A stretch of DNA of 64,000 bases from Bacteriovoracaceae bacterium (GCA_021737405.1 JAIPEG010000004.1:62001-126000), one strand, 5' to 3'; shown: positions 9,065 to 19,372, counted from the first letter of the stretch. Made by a program: numbers and translations. Notes: generated by a model from the letters alone, not told the origin.

Positions 9065-11263
9065 TTGTTTCAATCGTTAGATTTTTCACATGAGCGCGAC
9101 CTGACTATTGATGATGTTATTCGTCGTGTTGAGTCCTATTATCCTGATGCCGACTTTGATTTAATGAGAAGGGCTTATGCCTTGGCAGAGAGAGCTCACA
9201 CAGGACAAAAGAGAAGTTCTGGTGAAGAATATATTATTCATCCTCTGAATGTTGCGGCGACACTCGTAAAACTAAGAATGGATGCTGATTCCATCATGGC
9301 AGGTTTTCTTCACGATACCATTGAGGACTGTGACGTTAAGCCAGAGGAAATTGAGGATGAAGTAAATCCAGCTGTGGCGCAGCTGGTTGTTGGCTTAACG
9401 AAAATCTCAAAAATCAATTTTAAATCTAAAGAAGAAGGCCAGGCCGAAAACTTTCGTAAGATGGTTGTCGCTATGGCCAAGGATATTAGGGTTGTCATTG
9501 TTAAGTTGGCAGATCGCATGCATAACATGCGAACCCTTCAATATGTATCAGATGAAAAGCAAAAGAAAATTGCGCAGGAAACACTCGATATTTACGTTCC
9601 TCTAGCAAGTCGCTTGGGTATTAATTCGGTCAAATCAGAGCTTGAAGACCTTTGCTTGAGGTTTATGCATCCTGATATCTATTATCGTCTTGCTGAGAAA
9701 GTGGCGATGAAAAAGTCAGAAAGAGATGCTTATATAAATGACACTTTAGAGGTTGTGGCCGAAAACCTTTTGGATCATGGTCTAAAGTCTGAGATCAAGG
9801 GGCGCCCGAAGCATTTTTATTCTATTTATAAGAAAATGACAGCAAGGGGAGTCGACTTTGAACAAATCCACGATATTCTTGCTTTTAGAGTCATCGTAGA
9901 AAATATTACGGAATGTTATAAAGGCCTTGGCATCATCCACTCTGCTTTTACTCCGATACCTGGTCGCTTTAAAGATTACATAGCTATTCCAAAAGTGAAT
10001 GGTTACCAGTCGTTACACACAATGGTGATAGGGCCTAAGGCCGAGCGAATTGAAATTCAAATAAGAACAGACGAAATGGACGAGGTTGCTGAAACTGGTG
10101 TTGCCGCTCACTGGAAATATAAAGAGGGTATCCATTCTGGGAAAACGAAGCTCGATTGGGTTGAGCAGTTATTAGAATTTAATCAAAATGTTTCCAATAA
10201 TTCAGAGTTCATGGATGTTGTAAAAAATGACCTGGATGTTGGAGGTGTTTTTGTTTTTACTCCTAAGGGAGATGTGTTTGAACTTCGCCATGGGGCAACA
10301 CCTTTAGACTTTGCCTTTGGTGTGCATACTGAAGTCGGTAGCCGCTGTGTTGGGGCCAAGGTAAATGGAAAGATGGTTCCTCTAAGATACACTTTGAAGT
10401 CTGGTGATACGGTAGAAGTTCTTACCAGTAAAAATCAGACGCCGAGTAAAGATTGGCTAAGCATTGTTCGCTCCTCGAGAGCAAAAACTAAAATTAAGCA
10501 GTATCTCCTAAAAGTAGAAAGAGATAATCATAAAGAAATTGGTAAAGATATTCTTGAAAAAGCTTTTCGCTCTTATGACACGTCCATTAAGTCTTTAGCT
10601 AAAACAGGTGAATTGGATAAGGTGTATCAGGTCTTAGGCTGTTCTAATGTCGATGAATTGTATATTAATCTTGGCTCTGGTAAAAACTCAGTTACACAGG
10701 CCCTAAGAGCAGTCCCTTCTTTAAAGAAGAAAATTGTTGAAATCGAAACTGATCGTGATGAAAAACTCGCTAAAATTGATCAATATTCACAAAAGTTAAA
10801 TCAAGCTGCTAGAAGAAAGTCCCATAAAGATAATGCCGTTATCGTTGATGGTTTAGATGATATTGTCGTTAGAATTGCCCGTTGTTGTAACCCTATACCT
10901 GGAGACCCCATAAAGGGTTATATAACTCGAGGTCGTGGAATAACTGTGCATACCGTACTTTGTACGCGAATGGATCAAGCGGAAATGAATAGAGATGTTA
11001 GAGTAGAGTGGAACCCTGACTTTAGCTTCAAGCACCCCGTTAATGTAAGAGTTATTACTCATGATAAACCGGGGATTTTGTCGACAATTTCTAAGACCAT
11101 CAATAGTACAGGGGTCAATATACGCTCTGCTCTTGCAAAGTCTCTTCCCGACAGAAAGGGATCTTTTATTTTTGAGGTTGAGGTGAAAGATTACTCTGAA
11201 CTTCTTAAAACAATTGCTTCAATTGAAAGCCATGAAGAAGTTATCTCTGTTAACAGAGTCTAA
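9065..11263 (+). CDS. spoT: Bifunctional (p)ppGpp synthetase/hydrolase (RelA/SpoT homologue)
   Basis: This full-length 732-aa Rel/Spo protein starts with TTG. Domains in order: an HD hydrolase (HTGQKRSSGEEYIIHPL; HDTIED near residue 82), a RelA/SpoT synthetase domain (~230-345, with GRPKHFYSIYKKM and YQSLHTMV), a TGS domain (~385-445, 'VFVFTPKGDVFELRHGATPLDFAF'), a helical/zinc-finger region (ARCCNPIPGD) and a C-terminal ACT domain. Because the HD motif is intact, it should both make and degrade the stringent-response alarmone. It is last in the accA-yicC-gmk run and convergent with the DUF218 gene (4-base overlap). Confidence 0.96.
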   Translation: MFQSLDFSHERDLTIDDVIRRVESYYPDADFDLMRRAYALAERAHTGQKRSSGEEYIIHPLNVAATLVKLRMDADSIMAGFLHDTIEDCDVKPEEIEDEVNPAVAQLVVGLTKISKINFKSKEEGQAENFRKMVVAMAKDIRVVIVKLADRMHNMRTLQYVSDEKQKKIAQETLDIYVPLASRLGINSVKSELEDLCLRFMHPDIYYRLAEKVAMKKSERDAYINDTLEVVAENLLDHGLKSEIKGRPKHFYSIYKKMTARGVDFEQIHDILAFRVIVENITECYKGLGIIHSAFTPIPGRFKDYIAIPKVNGYQSLHTMVIGPKAERIEIQIRTDEMDEVAETGVAAHWKYKEGIHSGKTKLDWVEQLLEFNQNVSNNSEFMDVVKNDLDVGGVFVFTPKGDVFELRHGATPLDFAFGVHTEVGSRCVGAKVNGKMVPLRYTLKSGDTVEVLTSKNQTPSKDWLSIVRSSRAKTKIKQYLLKVERDNHKEIGKDILEKAFRSYDTSIKSLAKTGELDKVYQVLGCSNVDELYINLGSGKNSVTQALRAVPSLKKKIVEIETDRDEKLAKIDQYSQKLNQAARRKSHKDNAVIVDGLDDIVVRIARCCNPIPGDPIKGYITRGRGITVHTVLCTRMDQAEMNRDVRVEWNPDFSFKHPVNVRVITHDKPGILSTISKTINSTGVNIRSALAKSLPDRKGSFIFEVEVKDYSELLKTIASIESHEEVISVNRV

Positions 11264-11916
11264 ATCGTTAGGCTCTCAGACTCACTATCCCAGATCATAA
11301 GGAAGGCATAGGTTCTTATGAACTTATAGACTTCAGTATAGAGGATCTTTAAGTTTCGCCACTCCGAATAGTCTGTTTCAAAGCCAGAATAGAAAATTTC
11401 ATAAGGGTCGTCTTCAGTAAGGATTTTATTAAAGATCACCTTAATGCGAGGAATATGATAGTCGTGACTGATGACAAGAACTTCTTTAAAACCCTTTTTT
11501 TGTCTTAAATATCGCAAGGTAGATAGGCAGTTCTCAACAGTATTTCTAGCGAAGTAATCAATCTCTAATAAATTACCATCAATTTCATTACCTAGCTGTA
11601 GAGGGTTAAGAAGGGTTTCTACAGAGTTCTTGTTGTAGACACCTGTAATGAAAATATTAGATTGGTTGAATTTTTTAGCAAGCTTTATTCCGTAAGGAAT
11701 TCTTCCATTGTCACCAGTAAAGATGACGATCAAATCAGGAGAGGTCTTGAAGAACTTTTGTTCAGTCTTCTTATTTTCATTATCGCTAAGAAGAATAAAG
11801 AAGTAGCCCGAAATAATATAAATGAAAATTGAAGAAAACAGGTAGAGAAAGCCGTTTTTTAAGTAACGGCTTGTCCGAGTCTCTTTGGTTTCAAAGATAT
11901 ACTTTGAGCTAAACAT
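11260..11916 (-). CDS. YdcF/ElyC-type DUF218 membrane protein
   Basis: This 218-aa protein has an N-terminal membrane helix (LYLFSSIFIYIISGYFFILL) followed by a DUF218 domain. It shows 'LIVIFTGDNGRIPYGIKLA', 'IFITGV' and 'VLVISHDYHIPR', the conserved core of YdcF/SanA/ElyC proteins. Members affect envelope integrity and peptidoglycan or carrier-lipid metabolism. The active domain is probably periplasmic. It lies 3 bases downstream of ridA on the same strand, so it may be the distal gene of a maeB-ridA-ydcF unit. Confidence 0.85.
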   Translation of the reverse strand: MFSSKYIFETKETRTSRYLKNGFLYLFSSIFIYIISGYFFILLSDNENKKTEQKFFKTSPDLIVIFTGDNGRIPYGIKLAKKFNQSNIFITGVYNKNSVETLLNPLQLGNEIDGNLLEIDYFARNTVENCLSTLRYLRQKKGFKEVLVISHDYHIPRIKVIFNKILTEDDPYEIFYSGFETDYSEWRNLKILYTEVYKFIRTYAFLMIWDSESESLTI

Positions 11917-11919
11917 CTC

Positions 11920-12297
11920 TTATCTTGCTGCGATTACTTCAATTTCTACCAAGGCACCTTTTGGTAAGGCCGGTACCTGGACACAGCTTCTTGCAGGATA
12001 GGGTTCAGAAAAGTATTGAGTATATACCTCGTTTACTTCTCCAAAATTAGCAAGATCAGTTACGAAAATTGAAGTCTTAATAATATTTTCTCTATTTAGA
12101 TCTTGAGATTTTAGGAGCCCATCAATGTTTTTCATGATTTGATCAAGTTGAGGTCTGAAACCATCAGGCATGGTCATTGTTGTTGGGTTTAGGCCAATTT
12201 GACCTGAAAAGTAATAAGTACCCTGATACTCAACACCTTGTGAGTAAGTTCCAACTGCTTCTGGGGCGAGATCTGTTTTAATAATAGTTTTGTTCAT
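11920..12297 (-). CDS. ridA: RidA family enamine/imine deaminase
   Basis: This 125-aa protein has RidA hallmarks: 'EAVGTYSQGV', 'YFSGQIGLNP', 'IIKTSIFVTDLANFGEVNEVYTQYF', 'PARSCVQVPALPKGALVEIEVIA'. The catalytic arginine is in PARSC and the glutamate in VEIE. It hydrolyses reactive 2-aminoacrylate-type intermediates. The track extends 22 codons further upstream into maeB. I choose ATG 12297 because an AAGGAAAAG ribosome binding site precedes it, the length fits the family, and this gives a clean 10-base gap after maeB. Confidence 0.94.
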   Translation of the reverse strand: MNKTIIKTDLAPEAVGTYSQGVEYQGTYYFSGQIGLNPTTMTMPDGFRPQLDQIMKNIDGLLKSQDLNRENIIKTSIFVTDLANFGEVNEVYTQYFSEPYPARSCVQVPALPKGALVEIEVIAAR

Positions 12298-12307
12298 TAT
12301 CTTTTCC

Positions 12308-14617
12308 TTAGTTACGATCTTGTTCTTCTGAAAGTAGGGCCGAGAGGTTACACATATTAACAATCTCTGAAACAGGTGCAGTTCTTTGAATAATGTTTAC
12401 GGTATTATTCATAGGAACAAGTAAGGGCCCAATTGCATTGGCATCAGTCAGCTGGCTAAGTAACTTGTAAGAGATATTGGCCGAGCTTAAGTTTGGAAAA
12501 ATAAGAATATCAGTATTTCCATTAAGAGTATGAAAATCAAAAAGCTTATCCAAGATATTCTTATTTACAGCAACGTCAGCTTGCATTTCTCCGTCAACAT
12601 TCATTTCGGGATATCTAGATTTTGTAATAGAGACCGCTTTCTTAACTTTTTTGGCCTCTGGAGAATTGTTAGAGCCAAAGTTAGAAAAACTTAAAAATGC
12701 AATTCTTGGCTCTCTTCTCATGAGATTGCGAAAGAGTTGGGCCGTGTTGGCCGCTGTCTCTGCCATATCTTCTGCGCTTGGATTGATTTGAGTGGTACAA
12801 TCTGCAAAGAAGAGAACGCGGTTCTTAAAGACTAAAATATAAATCCCACTGGCCTTGCTTCCTTCTTGAGTTCCTACAACATTGATAATGGGAAGAAGGT
12901 TAGAAGCGTAATCTAGAGTAGGTCCCGCGATAAAACAGTTCACTAGATTATTTTTAAGAAGCATTGAACCAAAATAATTTTCCTGCGCCATGAGGTCTTC
13001 TGCATGATAGAGAGAGACCCCACTTCTGTGTCTTTGAGCACAATATTGTCTATAGAAGTCATCAAAGTGAGAAGACTTATCTGGTTCAATTATTTCCAGA
13101 CTTTTTAAGCTCTCTGTTAAGCCTAAAGACTCCATCTTTGCTCTGATCTGTTTTTCATTTCCTAAAAGGATGGGCTCAATTCTTCCTTCTGAGAGTAGAA
13201 TTTTACTTGCTTGAAGAATACGAGTGTTTGATCCTTCGGCAAAGGCCATTCTTACCTTAGATTTTTTCTTGGTTACAAAAATACTCAAGCGATCCCTAAG
13301 TGATTTCATAAAGGAAGCAGTGGTGCCGAGTCTATTCTGTAGGTTGGCAGCATACTCATGAAGGTCCTTGATTTCCTTTCTGGCGACACCTGAGTCCATA
13401 GCGGCTTTTGCAACTGCTGGTGTAACAGTTGTTAAAACTCTTGAATCAAAGGGTTTTGGAATTATGTAGTTAGGACCAAAGGAGAAGTCTTCATTACCGT
13501 AGGCAAGGCGAACTTCTTCAGGAACTTCTTCCTTGGCAAGGGCGGCAATGGCCCTTACGGCAGCAATTTTCATTTCCTCATTAATTTTTCGAGCACTCAC
13601 ATCAAGTGCACCTCTAAAAATAAAAGGAAATCCTAAAACATTGTTTACTTGGTTAGGGAAGTCGCTTCTTCCAGTTGCTACGATAGCATCACTTCTAACT
13701 TCTGCTACTTCATGTGGGTAAATTTCAGGCTCTGGATTAGCCATGGCAAAGATGATTGGTCCAGGGGCCATGGTTTTTACCATCTCTTTGGTGAGAACAC
13801 CTCTTGCTGACACACCCATAAAAGCATCTGCACCTTTCATTGCATCTGCAAGAGTACGATTGGAAGTTTCTACCGCAAACTCTTCTTTGTATTTATTCAT
13901 GCCATCTGTTCGGCCCTTGTAGACAACTCCCTTAGAATCACACATCGTAAGGTTTTTATCTTTAACACCTAGGTTCTTAAAGAGACGGGCACAGGCCACA
14001 GCTGCAGCACCCGCTCCAGAGAAGACGACTTTGACTTGATCAATTTTTTTACCTGTTACTTCAAGTGCGTTTAGAAAACCGGCACTGGCGATAATCGCAG
14101 TTCCATGTTGATCATCATGGAAAACAGGAATATCCATTATTTCTTTTAATTGTTCTTCTACCTCAAAGCACTCAGGGGCTTTGATGTCTTCTAGATTGAT
14201 GCCACCAAAGGTTGGTTCTAGAGATTTAATGACTCTTACCATTCCCTCTACATCTGGTTCATCTATTTCAATATCAAAGACATCGATATCGGCAAATTTT
14301 TTAAAGAGAATACCTTTTCCTTCCATGACAGGTTTGCTGGCAAGGGGACCAATATTTCCAAGACCCAGAACTGCTGAACCATTTGAGATAACACCAACAA
14401 GATTTCCTTTAGCGGTATACTTATAAACAGTATCGGGATCTTTATGAATTTCTAAACACGGCCATGCAACACCAGGGCTATAGGCTTTTGCTAAATCTGA
14501 GCTACCAATTGTTGATTTTGTTGAAATGACTTCGAGTTTTCCTGGTCGTCCTTGGGAGTGATAATCCAGGGCCGCTTGTTTTTGAGCTTCTAGTTTATCT
14601 TTATCAGAATCAGACAT
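12308..14617 (-). CDS. maeB: NADP-dependent malic enzyme with C-terminal phosphotransacetylase-like domain
   Basis: This 769-aa MaeB-type enzyme has an N-terminal malic enzyme domain ([39 protein letters not shown]; Rossmann [13 protein letters not shown]). It has a C-terminal ~330-residue phosphate acetyltransferase-like domain, which in MaeB proteins is usually regulatory (acetyl-CoA sensing) rather than catalytic. It decarboxylates malate to pyruvate, yielding NADPH. AGGATAAAAT precedes the ATG. It is the first gene of the unit with ridA and the DUF218 gene. Confidence 0.96.
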   Translation of the reverse strand: MSDSDKDKLEAQKQAALDYHSQGRPGKLEVISTKSTIGSSDLAKAYSPGVAWPCLEIHKDPDTVYKYTAKGNLVGVISNGSAVLGLGNIGPLASKPVMEGKGILFKKFADIDVFDIEIDEPDVEGMVRVIKSLEPTFGGINLEDIKAPECFEVEEQLKEIMDIPVFHDDQHGTAIIASAGFLNALEVTGKKIDQVKVVFSGAGAAAVACARLFKNLGVKDKNLTMCDSKGVVYKGRTDGMNKYKEEFAVETSNRTLADAMKGADAFMGVSARGVLTKEMVKTMAPGPIIFAMANPEPEIYPHEVAEVRSDAIVATGRSDFPNQVNNVLGFPFIFRGALDVSARKINEEMKIAAVRAIAALAKEEVPEEVRLAYGNEDFSFGPNYIIPKPFDSRVLTTVTPAVAKAAMDSGVARKEIKDLHEYAANLQNRLGTTASFMKSLRDRLSIFVTKKKSKVRMAFAEGSNTRILQASKILLSEGRIEPILLGNEKQIRAKMESLGLTESLKSLEIIEPDKSSHFDDFYRQYCAQRHRSGVSLYHAEDLMAQENYFGSMLLKNNLVNCFIAGPTLDYASNLLPIINVVGTQEGSKASGIYILVFKNRVLFFADCTTQINPSAEDMAETAANTAQLFRNLMRREPRIAFLSFSNFGSNNSPEAKKVKKAVSITKSRYPEMNVDGEMQADVAVNKNILDKLFDFHTLNGNTDILIFPNLSSANISYKLLSQLTDANAIGPLLVPMNNTVNIIQRTAPVSEIVNMCNLSALLSEEQDRN

Positions 14618-14718
14618 ATTTTATCCTTCGTTTTTAAATATTTTTAGCTACAGAGAATAACTGAATATTCGTAGGTTTACATGATGTTATGCTCTAAATT
14701 GACATTATTTGCGGTGCG

Positions 14719-16137
14719 CTATGGGGAGGATTTTTGCCTTGATAATTTATTCAGTCCAATGAGGACAAAAGAAGAGGTAAGGACGCCTATATAGAGTGAG
14801 TCTAGCTCTTTTATCCACTCGGTTGGTGCTAAAACTTGCCACAGAGTCATGGTAAAAGCAGCAAATAGACACGATGCCATAAAACTCTCATCACTAAACT
14901 TTCTTTTACTGAAGTGACCAATAAGGACTGGAAATAGTAGGCAGCCGGCAGAGTAGCTTCCAAGTGTTTTCCAAACGAGTTTAATATTTCCTTCAAAGAA
15001 GTTAGCAAAACTTAAACTTAGAACCCCTACAAAGATAACACCGATATAGTGAAAAATAGGGTTCTCTCTATTTCTCTCGTTAGAGAGGTCATAAGTTAGC
15101 GTGGTTCCGGCCAAAAAGAGATAGCTATCTAAGGTTGAAAGAATGGTGGCCAAAATTCCTGCGAGAAAAAAACCTCGAAGTCCGTTTGGAAGTAACTGGG
15201 TTGAGTAGTAGAGATAGGCTTCGCCTGCATTAGCTTGAGGCATTACGGCTTTTGCGTACATGGCCCCAAATGTTGTTGATAGGTCAAAGAGAATCCATAT
15301 GGCCGTTGAGAATAAAATGCCTTTTTTTGCCGTGATCGTATCTTTTGCAGCAAAACATCGTTGATAAAAGTTAGGATCTACCAAGGTGCTTAAAGCAATG
15401 AAGCCCCAGATAAGAGTTTGCAAGAGAGTTTCATCGCTTGTTAAAGAAAAGTAGTGAGGGGGAAGTGAGTTTTTAAGAAAGGAGATCCCTCCGAAAGTTG
15501 AGACACTAAAACCTATAACTAAAAATACTCCTGTGCACATAACAAAAAATTGGATCATGTCCGAGAGAACAATTGATCTTAGACCTCCCCATACTGAGTA
15601 GCTTAGTACACAAATTAAACCAAGTATCATTGAGGTATTTAATCCAAATCCTGAAAAGGATTTAATGAAAAGTCCTAGACTAATGACATAGGCGATAGGC
15701 AATACATTAAAGAAGTTGAAGATCGCGGCCACTTTTCCACTTTTTGGGCCAAACATTTTTTCGATTAAGTCTGGCAAGGTCACGGCCTTGTAAGAAGTGA
15801 TTTTATCCACCAAGAAAAGGGCAAAAATGAAATAAGCGATGTACCAAAAAACTCCTTGCGTGATGAAATTGTAAATACCTTTATTAAAGGCAATTTGAGT
15901 TACCCCAAAAATTCCGCCATACCATGTGGCAACGAGGGTTGCGATAAAAAAGGGTGTGGTGAGTCTTCGGCCCATAATCAAATGGTCGATTAGATCAAAT
16001 TGTTTTGTTTCTTTCTTTAAATGGAGACCTCCATAGAAAACGAAAGCAATCGTTATAACTAGAATAGAAAAGAATACAAGCCAGTCTAGCCAAGTAAGAA
16101 TGGAGAGGAGGTCGGGAGAGTTTTCAAAAAATGGCAT
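14719..16137 (-). CDS. Sodium:solute symporter family (SSS/SLC5) transporter
   Basis: This 472-aa integral membrane protein has about 12-13 hydrophobic helices. SSS features include 'FDLIDHLIMGRRLTTPFFIATLVATWYGG' near the N-terminus and the central 'SYSVWGGLRSIVLSDMIQFFVM' segment, which carries the family's Gly-rich signature. It should import a small solute using Na+. The substrate cannot be read; pantothenate-, proline- or sugar-like members share these motifs. AAGGAG lies 6 bases before the ATG. It stands alone, with 100 bases to maeB on the same strand. Confidence 0.88.
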   Translation of the reverse strand: MPFFENSPDLLSILTWLDWLVFFSILVITIAFVFYGGLHLKKETKQFDLIDHLIMGRRLTTPFFIATLVATWYGGIFGVTQIAFNKGIYNFITQGVFWYIAYFIFALFLVDKITSYKAVTLPDLIEKMFGPKSGKVAAIFNFFNVLPIAYVISLGLFIKSFSGFGLNTSMILGLICVLSYSVWGGLRSIVLSDMIQFFVMCTGVFLVIGFSVSTFGGISFLKNSLPPHYFSLTSDETLLQTLIWGFIALSTLVDPNFYQRCFAAKDTITAKKGILFSTAIWILFDLSTTFGAMYAKAVMPQANAGEAYLYYSTQLLPNGLRGFFLAGILATILSTLDSYLFLAGTTLTYDLSNERNRENPIFHYIGVIFVGVLSLSFANFFEGNIKLVWKTLGSYSAGCLLFPVLIGHFSKRKFSDESFMASCLFAAFTMTLWQVLAPTEWIKELDSLYIGVLTSSFVLIGLNKLSRQKSSP

Positions 16138-16523
16138 TGGAACTCCTTACGGTAGAATTAACTACATCAAGTTCAAAGGGTCGTGGGTTTTGTCCACCTC
16201 TCAGTCTTAAATGACTCCCCTGATTCCAAGCCTTAGTTTAGCTTATGTAGGACTACTGTCAATGAATGACTTCATTTAAAATCCTTAAAAGCTTTGGGGA
16301 CAAATCGTTACCAGTGTCATGGTGAAACCTAATGAATTGATTTTTGAACTTTCATAAATCGTTTTTAAATTCAGTACTTACAAGTCAATCCAACATAAAC
16401 TTTCAAGTGGTGATTGAAAGACTATTTGAGAGGCCAATAAATAGCATAGAAGCTTTAATAGGGGAGTTTTAAGCAATCTTGAGAGGGGATTGTTTTTGTA
16501 ACAACCATGGAAAAGGAGTTGCC
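16138..16523. other. Intergenic region between divergent genes
   Basis: About 390 bases separate the symporter and the protease-like lipoprotein, which diverge. The region is AT-rich and must hold both promoters, but I cannot fix a confident -35/-10 pair. The 15-codon extension of the protease ORF in the track falls here and is not used. Nothing else is seen. Confidence 0.4.
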
Positions 16524-17642
16524 ATGAATTCTAAATCACAGGGCCTATTATCTATTCTCCTATGTTCGATCGTTTTATCCGTTTCATGTGGAAAAAAAGA
16601 TTCTGCTTTTCAAAACGGATTTGAAGTCACTCAATCTTCAATTATTGTTGGTGGACTTGACTGGGAAGAGATAACAACCTTAAAGGCTCAAGGACCAGAA
16701 CGAGAGAACTCTTTTGGCGTGGCCCACGTGGATCTTCCCGCGATGGGATCAAGGTGCACGGGCTTCTTAATTGCACAAGATATTGTAATGACGAATCAAC
16801 ATTGTATTCCCTCCCCAACTTATGCGAGAGGAGTAACAGTTAGCTTTAATGTCGAAGAGGGAATTGAAAAGGGTCGTGAGGAGCGTTTTGATTGTAGTGA
16901 GTTCGTTGGAAATAACAAAGAACTCGACTTCGCTCTTCTTAGATGCAAGGGAAATCCGGGGCAAAAATATAAAGTTCTTACTCTCTCTGCTAGCGACATT
17001 GAATCAAATGATGAAGTGTATGTGATTCAGCAAAATTGTGATTACTATTCTACGAGGGATTGTTATTACACAAAGAAAATTAGTTTTGGGCAGGGGTATC
17101 TTAAAGATGGGAGTATAACCCACGACGCTGATACTCTTGGCGGCTCAAGTGGCTCACCTGTCTTTTCCCGCTTTACTCATGAGGTTGTCGGTATTCATCA
17201 TGCAGGCCTTGGAAATAATGGTCTTGGACGAGGTGTTGAAAATTATGCGGTACCAATGAGTAAGATTGTGACCTACATCGTTGCATCTTTTCCAGGAATC
17301 GCGTTAAACGGTCAAAGCACTCCAGTTAAAAACGATACTTTTGAAGGAGCGACAACTCTAACCTTGGACAAAGCTATAAAGGGAAATATCAGCTCTAAGG
17401 AAGATTTAGATTACTTTAAGATTACGTTATCTAAGTCACAGAGAATCTCTATTGTTCTAGATATCGATGGGTTAAGTGATTTAGATCTTTATGTCTACGG
17501 AGAGGACCAAAGTCTTCTAGCAAAAAGTGAAAGCTTGCGTAGTAAGGAATTAATCCAGGGAACCGCCCCTGCTGGGTCCTATTATATTCTTGTAAAGGGG
17601 TATAAAGGCGCTATGAGTGGATATAAGTTGAAAGTAGAATGA
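16524..17642 (+). CDS. Trypsin-like serine protease lipoprotein with PPC domain
   Basis: This 372-aa protein has a lipoprotein signal ending LSVSCGKK. A chymotrypsin-fold peptidase follows. The triad is visible as His in MTNQHC (~90), Asp in LDFALLRC (~135) and Ser in GGSSGSPVFS (~205). After ~residue 275 comes a bacterial pre-peptidase C-terminal (PPC) domain ('DLDYFKITL', 'DLDLYVYG', 'YYILVKGY'). It is probably surface or periplasmic and membrane-anchored. ATG 16524 is chosen over the upstream ATG because AAGGAG sits 5-6 bases before it and it gives a proper signal peptide. It could act in prey or nutrient degradation (inference). Confidence 0.9.
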   Translation: MNSKSQGLLSILLCSIVLSVSCGKKDSAFQNGFEVTQSSIIVGGLDWEEITTLKAQGPERENSFGVAHVDLPAMGSRCTGFLIAQDIVMTNQHCIPSPTYARGVTVSFNVEEGIEKGREERFDCSEFVGNNKELDFALLRCKGNPGQKYKVLTLSASDIESNDEVYVIQQNCDYYSTRDCYYTKKISFGQGYLKDGSITHDADTLGGSSGSPVFSRFTHEVVGIHHAGLGNNGLGRGVENYAVPMSKIVTYIVASFPGIALNGQSTPVKNDTFEGATTLTLDKAIKGNISSKEDLDYFKITLSKSQRISIVLDIDGLSDLDLYVYGEDQSLLAKSESLRSKELIQGTAPAGSYYILVKGYKGAMSGYKLKVE

Positions 17643-17649
17643 ATTTTTT

Positions 17650-17676
17650 GAGGGGGCGGGGTTTTCCTGCCCTCTC
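17650..17676. terminator. Probable bidirectional terminator
   Basis: A GC-rich imperfect hairpin (GAGGGGGCGGGG / CCTGCCCTC with a TTTT loop) sits between the convergent protease and YheT-like hydrolase genes. It is preceded by a T-run on the + strand, which is an A-run when read from that side. Confidence 0.4.
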
Positions 17677-18657
17677 TTATACGACTTCAGTAATAAACTG
17701 AAGAGTTCTCTCCTCACCCCAAAACATGAGCTTCTTATCAAGGGTCATGAACCCAACATGGCCACCTGTGGGGGTCATTTCAAGAAACAAGTTTTTATTG
17801 CGATAAGCTTTTCTTATCGGGAAGCATTCCTTTGTTAAAAATGGGTCATCTTTAGATTGGATGAGCAAGGTTGGAACTTTTACTTTATGAAGAACATTGA
17901 TAGCACTTGCCTCTTCATAATAGTGCTTAGCATTTTTAAAACCACTTGTCGGTGCAGTAATGAGGTCATCAAAATCGTAAAAATCTTTACAGTTTTTAAT
18001 CTGCTCAGGATCTATATCGAGTATGCCTAATTTTTGTTTCTCCATGGCCTTCTTTCTCATCGTGACAAGGAAGCTCTCTGAATAGAAGTTTCCAATCTGA
18101 CTGTCTTTTAGCTTATCGATACTTGAAGCGAGGTGAAGAGTGCCGGAGAAAACAGTGGCCGAAGATATTTCGCTTAACTTTTGTTCCTCAACGGTGGAAG
18201 CATAAAAAGCCGTTAAATTTCCTCCAAGACTAAAGCCTACGAGGTGAACATGATCATAAGATTTTTTATTTTTCATGTGCTTGATGACCTCGCTTAGGTC
18301 ATCGCAACTAGCGGCATGGTAGAAGTGGTCTTTTCGGTTAATTTCTCCCGAGCAACTTCGCATGTTCCAAGCAAGTACATCTACATTGGTGCTTTCACTA
18401 AGAAACTTCGCCATTCCCCTAATGTAGCCAGTATTTGAGCTACCTTCTAATCCATGTGAAAGAACAACTAAGCTCTTTGCTTGGTTATCTATATAATCAA
18501 TATCGATGAAGTCACCGTCTTCAAGTTCAATTCTTTCTCGGGTGAACTCGACTTCTTTCACTTTTCTAAAAAAATAGGGGTAAATCGTTTGAAAATGGCC
18601 ATTCGCCATAAATGCTGGGGCGCTGTAAGCTGATTCAACTATTGGCATATTCCTCAT
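17677..18657 (-). CDS. Alpha/beta hydrolase, YheT-like
   Basis: This 326-aa alpha/beta hydrolase has the YheT arrangement. An N-terminal 'GHFQTIYPYFFR' is followed by 'VVLSHGLEGSSNTGYIRGMA', the nucleophile elbow GFSLGG (Ser ~147) and a C-terminal catalytic His in TGGHVGF. YheT-type enzymes are putative esterases of unknown physiological substrate. The track start and ATG 18648 (MPIVES) are both possible. The first ATG is only 1-2 bases from GGAGG, whereas the second has better spacing. It is cytoplasmic (no signal). Confidence 0.87.
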   Translation of the reverse strand: MRNMPIVESAYSAPAFMANGHFQTIYPYFFRKVKEVEFTRERIELEDGDFIDIDYIDNQAKSLVVLSHGLEGSSNTGYIRGMAKFLSESTNVDVLAWNMRSCSGEINRKDHFYHAASCDDLSEVIKHMKNKKSYDHVHLVGFSLGGNLTAFYASTVEEQKLSEISSATVFSGTLHLASSIDKLKDSQIGNFYSESFLVTMRKKAMEKQKLGILDIDPEQIKNCKDFYDFDDLITAPTSGFKNAKHYYEEASAINVLHKVKVPTLLIQSKDDPFLTKECFPIRKAYRNKNLFLEMTPTGGHVGFMTLDKKLMFWGEERTLQFITEVV

Positions 18658-18745
18658 ACCTCCACTTTTTGCCTAGCTTTCATTTTCTCATAAATTGTAA
18701 TTGATTGCTTGTGGAAACTTATGACCTACGAATAGTGTTGGTGAC

Positions 18746-19084
18746 TTACTGCTTCATCTCTTTTTTAACCATTTCAATGGCCTCTTCTTCTTCAATACCT
18801 CTTTCTAGCAAGACGATGAGTTTTTCTTTAAAAATTTGTCGTCTCTTTTGACCTTCTTCAGAATAATCCCTCAAATCTTCCAATTTTATGGTTATGGTTG
18901 AACCACAGGTACAGTTTCTGTAGGCAAGTACACTTCTCTTAGGTCCTTGGGACAGGTCACCATGAGTTAAGGGAAGGGTTTGGTCAATAAATTCCTGATA
19001 GTTCGAAAAGATGCTTCCGCAGACTTTACATTCTTTTGGAAAAGCATTTTCAAATATTTTTCTGTCAGATGCTGATACTTTCAT
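18746..19084 (-). CDS. Small zinc-ribbon-like protein
   Basis: This 112-aa protein has two cysteine pairs (CKVC near residue 18 and CTCG near 58) that could bind one zinc ion. A charged, helical C-terminus follows. There is no signal peptide or membrane helix. I do not recognise a named family. It stands alone between the hydrolase and a 290-base intergenic region; function is unknown. Confidence 0.6.
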   Translation of the reverse strand: MKVSASDRKIFENAFPKECKVCGSIFSNYQEFIDQTLPLTHGDLSQGPKRSVLAYRNCTCGSTITIKLEDLRDYSEEGQKRRQIFKEKLIVLLERGIEEEEAIEMVKKEMKQ

Positions 19085-19164
19085 GGAGACATTCTATCTT
19101 ATTGAAGTTTTTCCTTCAGCCGCTTTTTTTAGGATTAATAAATATTAACAATTGGTTAATGAAA

Positions 19165-19209
19165 GTTTGCAAATGTTAGGGTTTTTCTTACTTGTCTAAC
19201 TTGCAAAAC
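19165..19209. promoter_or_regulatory. Inverted repeat upstream of the 81-aa gene
   Basis: GTTTGCAAATGTTAG and CTAACTTGCAAAAC form a near-perfect inverted repeat with a 16-base spacer. It sits in the shared intergenic region between the zinc-ribbon gene and the 81-aa gene. A weak promoter (TTGTGC...TAGAAT) follows at ~19217-19243, so the repeat would overlap or precede the -35 region. It could be an operator or an RNA hairpin. Confidence 0.35.
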
Positions 19210-19372
19210 CGCACGATTGTGCTAAATTAATTTTACTTAGAATAGATAGCCTCGCTATTTAACCTTCTAAGTCAATTTCTTGCCCATATAACTTGAGTTA
19301 ATTAGGAGCCTAGGCCCTTAATAGAAGAGAGTGTCCACAGGAGTTGGGCCCTTATGAAAAGGAGGATTTCAA

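Noticed and set aside
8480-9065. rpoZ between gmk and spoT
   Set aside because: Common in other bacteria, but only 12 bases separate the genes here.
12298-12363. N-terminal extension of RidA in the track
   Set aside because: It lies over the maeB 3' end, and a good ribosome binding site and family length support ATG 12297.
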